Source: Forficula auricularia | Lineage: Eukaryota > Arthropoda > Insecta > Dermaptera > Forficulidae | DNA: 64,000 bases | Assembly: GCA_024734495.1 (NCBI GenBank) | Contig: JALMQS010000225.1 | Location: 6,423,425 to 6,487,424, forward strand | Direction: 5' to 3' | In this document: piece by piece, positions 60,720 to 64,000 of the stretch | Layout of the letters: each line of letters begins with the position of its first letter | Numbering within the stretch: position 1 is the first letter of the stretch | Notes under the pieces: model-generated | Database searches by the model: none | The model's input: the letters and a program-made list of their open reading frames with translations, nothing else | What the model was told of the DNA's origin: nothing | Made by a program: the position numbers and the translations under genes

Positions 60720-63435
60720 TCCTTGCAAAATTGCTCTTTGGAACGCCAACGGCCTAGTTCAACGACGCCTTGAAATTGAAATCTTTTTAATCAATGAAAA
60801 AATTGATATACTATTAGTGTCAGAAACACATTTTACAAATAAAAATTACTTCAAGATACAAGGTTATAAATGCTACTTTACTACTCACCCAGACGGTACA
60901 GCTCATGCAGGTACAGCTATAATTATAAAAGAATCCCTACAGCACCACGAGCTCGATAAATATGAAAAAAGCCATCTTCAAGCAACTTCTGTACATGTTA
61001 CTAATAAAAATGGCTCAGGAATTACAGTAAGTGCTGTCTACTGCCCTCCGAGACATAACATCACAGAAGAGGAATTCTCCACATTTTTTGAAAGTCTCGG
61101 CCCAAAATTTATAGCAGGTGGGGACTATAACAGTAAACATATACATTTTGGATGCCGGGTTACAACACCGAAAGGAAGAAGTCTATATAAGACTATAATA
61201 TCAAAAGGCTATAGCACTCTATCTACTTGTAAACCAACTTACTGGCCCTCTGACCCAAATAGACAACCTGATCTATTGGACTTTTTTATAACAAACGGGA
61301 TAACAAATTCATACACAGATATTGAAGAACGCATCGATCTAAGCTCAGATCACATACCTATAATAGCCACAATTAGCTCCACACTTATCAAAAATCAAAC
61401 TACACCCGCCCTTACAAACAAAAAGACAAACTGGTCGTTATTCAAAAACCTTATAGAAAACAATTTAATATTAAATATTCCTCTTAAATCAGAACAAGAT
61501 ATAGAAAAAGCAATTGAGTTTTTTAACATAACCATACAGGAATCAGCCTGGAACTCAACACCTGAAACAAAATCAAATAAAAATCAAATAAACTATACAG
61601 TTGAAATAAGAAAAAAGCTGCAAGAAAAACGGAGACTCCGTAAGATTTGGCAATCAACTCGATACCCAGCAGATAAATCCACTTTTAACAGAGCTTCAAA
61701 GGAATTAAAAAATATTATCATCAAAAACAAAAATGAAACTCTCCAAGATTATCTGTCAAAGTTAACACCGCAGGGAAACAACGAAAATTCTCTGTGGAAC
61801 TCAACCAAATATCTAAAAAGACCCAAATCATTTATTCCTCCACTAAAAACTCACCTAAATTCCTGGGCCAGAACAAATCAAGAAAAGGCCGAAATGTTTT
61901 CACAATACCTGGAAGATACATTCAATCCTTTTCCTCAAACCTGTCCAAATTCTGAAAATCTTGAAATTGAAGAATTTTTATCATCCCCAACACAACTATC
62001 TCCACAAATTCGACCGTTTACAGTAAAAGAAATAGAGAAACTCCTAGAAAATGAGCCAAATAAAAGAAAATCACCCGGATATGATCAGATTACGATAGAA
62101 TTGCTTAAAAGACTGCCCAAAAAGGGAATTTCTTTTATAACAAAAATATTCAACGCGATATTAAAAACCCGTTACTTTCCTGTGCAATGGAAATTCGCAC
62201 ATATAATCATGATCCTAAAGCCAGGGAAAAAGGATTCTGAAGTCACTTCATATCGACCGATTAGCCTGCTCCCACAAACCTCAAAATTATTTGAAAAACT
62301 TATTCAAATCCGACTAAAGACCGACGTCGAAATGGACGAAATAATTCCACACCATCAATTCGGATTCCGACAACAACACTCGACATCTGAACAGATTCAT
62401 CGAATAGTCAACATCATCCAGACAACATTAGAAGAAAAGAAGATCTGTTCTGGTATGTTTCTGGATATTAAACAGGCATTCGACAAAGTGTGGCATGAAG
62501 GACTCCTTTATAAAATTAAAAAACTCTTCCCGGATCAATACTATTGGATTTTCAAGTCATATTTGCAAGATAGATATTTTCAAGTTAAAATAAAAAATGA
62601 TTTCTCGAGTTACCATCAAATTCATTCAGGAGTTCCTCAAGGAAGCATATTAGGGCCACTACTTTATACAATATACACAGCGGATATCCCAATACTGGAT
62701 GACACTTTTATTGCGACCTACGCTGATGACACAGCTATACTTGTCACCGGAAATGAGCCAGAAACAGTATCAATCCAGCTCCAAGAACAGCTAAACACAC
62801 TACAAAATTGGCTACACAAATGGAGAATTCAAGTAAACGAGCTGAAGTCAACCTACATCACCTTCACAAATAAACAAATTATAAGCCCACCTGTTTACTT
62901 GAATTCCCAAAATATTCCTTACAACAACAAGGTAAAATATTTAGGCTTGCATTTAGACTCCAGACTCAATTGGACAAATCATATTGATACAAAACGTAAG
63001 CAATTAGAACTTAAATACAAAAATATGTATTGGTTAATTGGAAGAAAATCGCAATTGTCATTAAAAAATAAAGTTCTATTGTACAAAACAATATTAAGGC
63101 CAATCTGGTCATATGCTTGCCAATTATGGGGTACAGCCAGCGAATCGAATTTGAGCAAAATCCAAAGAGTCCAATCTAAAATTCTTAGGGGTATAACCAA
63201 CGCCCCTTGGTACATAAGAAATGAGTCCATCCACAAAGACCTTCTTGTTCCCTCGATCAGGAAAGAAATTCACCGCGCATTCATAAAGCATGTAAACAAA
63301 TTGGAAAATCATACAAACCCATCAGTCATCAATCTTCTCGACAACAGTCAAACGATAAGAAGACTGAAGAAAAATCACATCCTAGACATAGAAGACCGCT
63401 ACCAACAAAATAATTGGGAAAACAAATACTATTAG
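60712..63435 (+). CDS. Jockey-type LINE ORF2 (endonuclease and reverse transcriptase)
   Basis: 907 codons, full length for a Jockey ORF2, with no break. The endonuclease (about 1-230) shows ALWNANGLVQRRLEIE, LLVSETHF (catalytic Glu), AGGDYNSKH (D-x-N), and LSSDHIPI (SDH). Reverse transcriptase (about 440-760): NKRKSPGYDQIT, SYRPISLLPQTSKLFEKL, FGFRQQHSTSEQ, motif A MFLDIKQAFDKVWH, motif B SGVPQGSILGPLLYT, and motif C YADD at residues 670-673. VKYLGLHLDSRLNW follows. No RNase H or C-terminal CCHC is obvious. It overlaps ORF1 by 8 bases. After the stop, a short 3' region runs into an inverted copy of this same end. Confidence 0.94.
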   Translation: MNNPCKIALWNANGLVQRRLEIEIFLINEKIDILLVSETHFTNKNYFKIQGYKCYFTTHPDGTAHAGTAIIIKESLQHHELDKYEKSHLQATSVHVTNKNGSGITVSAVYCPPRHNITEEEFSTFFESLGPKFIAGGDYNSKHIHFGCRVTTPKGRSLYKTIISKGYSTLSTCKPTYWPSDPNRQPDLLDFFITNGITNSYTDIEERIDLSSDHIPIIATISSTLIKNQTTPALTNKKTNWSLFKNLIENNLILNIPLKSEQDIEKAIEFFNITIQESAWNSTPETKSNKNQINYTVEIRKKLQEKRRLRKIWQSTRYPADKSTFNRASKELKNIIIKNKNETLQDYLSKLTPQGNNENSLWNSTKYLKRPKSFIPPLKTHLNSWARTNQEKAEMFSQYLEDTFNPFPQTCPNSENLEIEEFLSSPTQLSPQIRPFTVKEIEKLLENEPNKRKSPGYDQITIELLKRLPKKGISFITKIFNAILKTRYFPVQWKFAHIIMILKPGKKDSEVTSYRPISLLPQTSKLFEKLIQIRLKTDVEMDEIIPHHQFGFRQQHSTSEQIHRIVNIIQTTLEEKKICSGMFLDIKQAFDKVWHEGLLYKIKKLFPDQYYWIFKSYLQDRYFQVKIKNDFSSYHQIHSGVPQGSILGPLLYTIYTADIPILDDTFIATYADDTAILVTGNEPETVSIQLQEQLNTLQNWLHKWRIQVNELKSTYITFTNKQIISPPVYLNSQNIPYNNKVKYLGLHLDSRLNWTNHIDTKRKQLELKYKNMYWLIGRKSQLSLKNKVLLYKTILRPIWSYACQLWGTASESNLSKIQRVQSKILRGITNAPWYIRNESIHKDLLVPSIRKEIHRAFIKHVNKLENHTNPSVINLLDNSQTIRRLKKNHILDIEDRYQQNNWENKYY

Positions 63436-64000
63436 GAAGGTCTTCAATGAATGACTTGCCCTATCACGAGTTGTGTAAATGAATTGCGTGAATGAACCGT
63501 ATGAACGAGAGTGTGTTTGTATTATTTTCATTTATTTTACATATCAGTTACAAAATGTATCTGATAAGTAAAATTGATGAAAAGAATACAAACACACTCT
63601 CGTTCATACGGTTCATTCACGCAATTCATTTACACAACTCGTGATAGGGCAAGTCATTCATTGAAGACCTTCCTAATAGTATTTGTTTTCCCAATTATTT
63701 TGTTGGTAGCGGTCTTCTATGTCTAGGATGTGATTTTTCTTCAGTCTTCTTATCGTTTGACTGTTGTCGAGAAGATTGATGACTGATGGGTTTGTATGAT
63801 TTTCCAATTTGTTTACATGCTTTATGAATGCGCGGTGAATTTCTTTCCTGATCGAGGGAACAAGAAGGTCTTTGTGGATGGACTCATTTCTTATGTACCA
63901 AGGGGCGTTGGTTATACCCCTAAGAATTTTAGATTGGACTCTTTGGATTTTGCTCAAATTCGATTCGCTGGCTGTACCCCATAATTGGCAAGCATATGAC
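63436..64000 (-). pseudogene. Inverted copy of the Jockey 3' end (tail-to-tail palindrome), incomplete at window edge
   Basis: Positions i and 127108-i are complementary from 63108/64000 inward with no indel. ORF2 residues from about 800 to the stop are repeated on the minus strand from the window end to 63673 with an identical C-terminus (DRYQQNNWENKYY). The axis is 63554. Only in the innermost 67 bases (63521-63587) do I find mismatches (six). No poly-A or other LINE tail lies between the copies. The second copy continues beyond the window, so its completeness is unknown. Confidence 0.9.

Noticed and set aside
62979..63312. Minus-strand frames opposite Jockey ORF2
   Set aside because: Shadow of ORF2; the mirrored frame at 63796-63984 is the same shadow in the inverted copy.

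Overview
The window is AT-rich, repeat-dense DNA from an animal, most likely an insect. This rests on the mix of element types: a Penelope-like element (PLE) with a GIY-YIG endonuclease, a Jockey-clade LINE, RTE and CR1-like LINE pieces, mariner, hAT, a TTAA-flanked DNA element, Helentron-like elements, hAT-type MITEs and long foldback elements. I cannot fix the order. I recognise no host protein-coding gene and no canonical rRNA or tRNA gene. Every coding region I can support belongs to a transposable element.

Layout. 1-9 kb: foldback elements, two Helentron-like families (here F1 and F2), a repeat family carrying an ACCGACTTC box, and several palindromic insertions derived from Penelope-like LTRs (pLTRs). 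9-10.2 kb: an RTE 3' fragment. 10.6-17.9 kb: an F1 element, a 2.5-kb nested foldback, more ACCGACTTC repeats and the first of three TTAA-flanked elements (split by an F1 insertion). 18-24.3 kb: F1 copies, a palindromic pLTR insertion with 15-bp target duplications, a LINE tail and two hAT MITEs with perfect 8-bp duplications. 24.4-26.1 kb: a 1.7-kb foldback. 26.4-30 kb: two more TTAA elements, one carrying an internally deleted mariner. 30.2-32.4 kb: a three-level nest (hAT MITE, F2 element, foldback). 32.7-38.3 kb: an F1 element, then a PLE with an intact 831-codon ORF between pLTRs, preceded by a truncated tandem copy and an inverted copy that joins a truncated LINE ORF1. 39-47 kb: mostly non-coding AT-rich DNA with RTE and RT fragments and an inverted pLTR pair. 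47.65-49.95 kb: a degenerate hAT with a perfect 8-bp target duplication. 50-56 kb: LINE remnants, a 180-bp tandem repeat and MITEs. 56.5-59.3 kb: dispersed repeats and palindromes. 59.5-64 kb: a Jockey-type LINE with both ORFs open, followed tail-to-tail by an inverted copy running off the window.

The most interesting signal is a set of 12 sites, in at least six unrelated sequence contexts, that fit a type I hammerhead ribozyme: CUGANGA, one extra nucleotide, a stem-II hairpin, GAAA, a tiny stem III, an NUH cleavage triplet, and flanking bases that pair as stem I. They lie in the pLTRs of the intact PLE and in the palindromic insertions. At least three palindromic insertions and one short fragment have 11-15 bp target duplications, so they look mobile. 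Hammerheads in PLE LTRs are established knowledge. The palindromic paired-ribozyme units, the invariant extra core nucleotide and the loop-less stem III in some families are what deserve a closer look.
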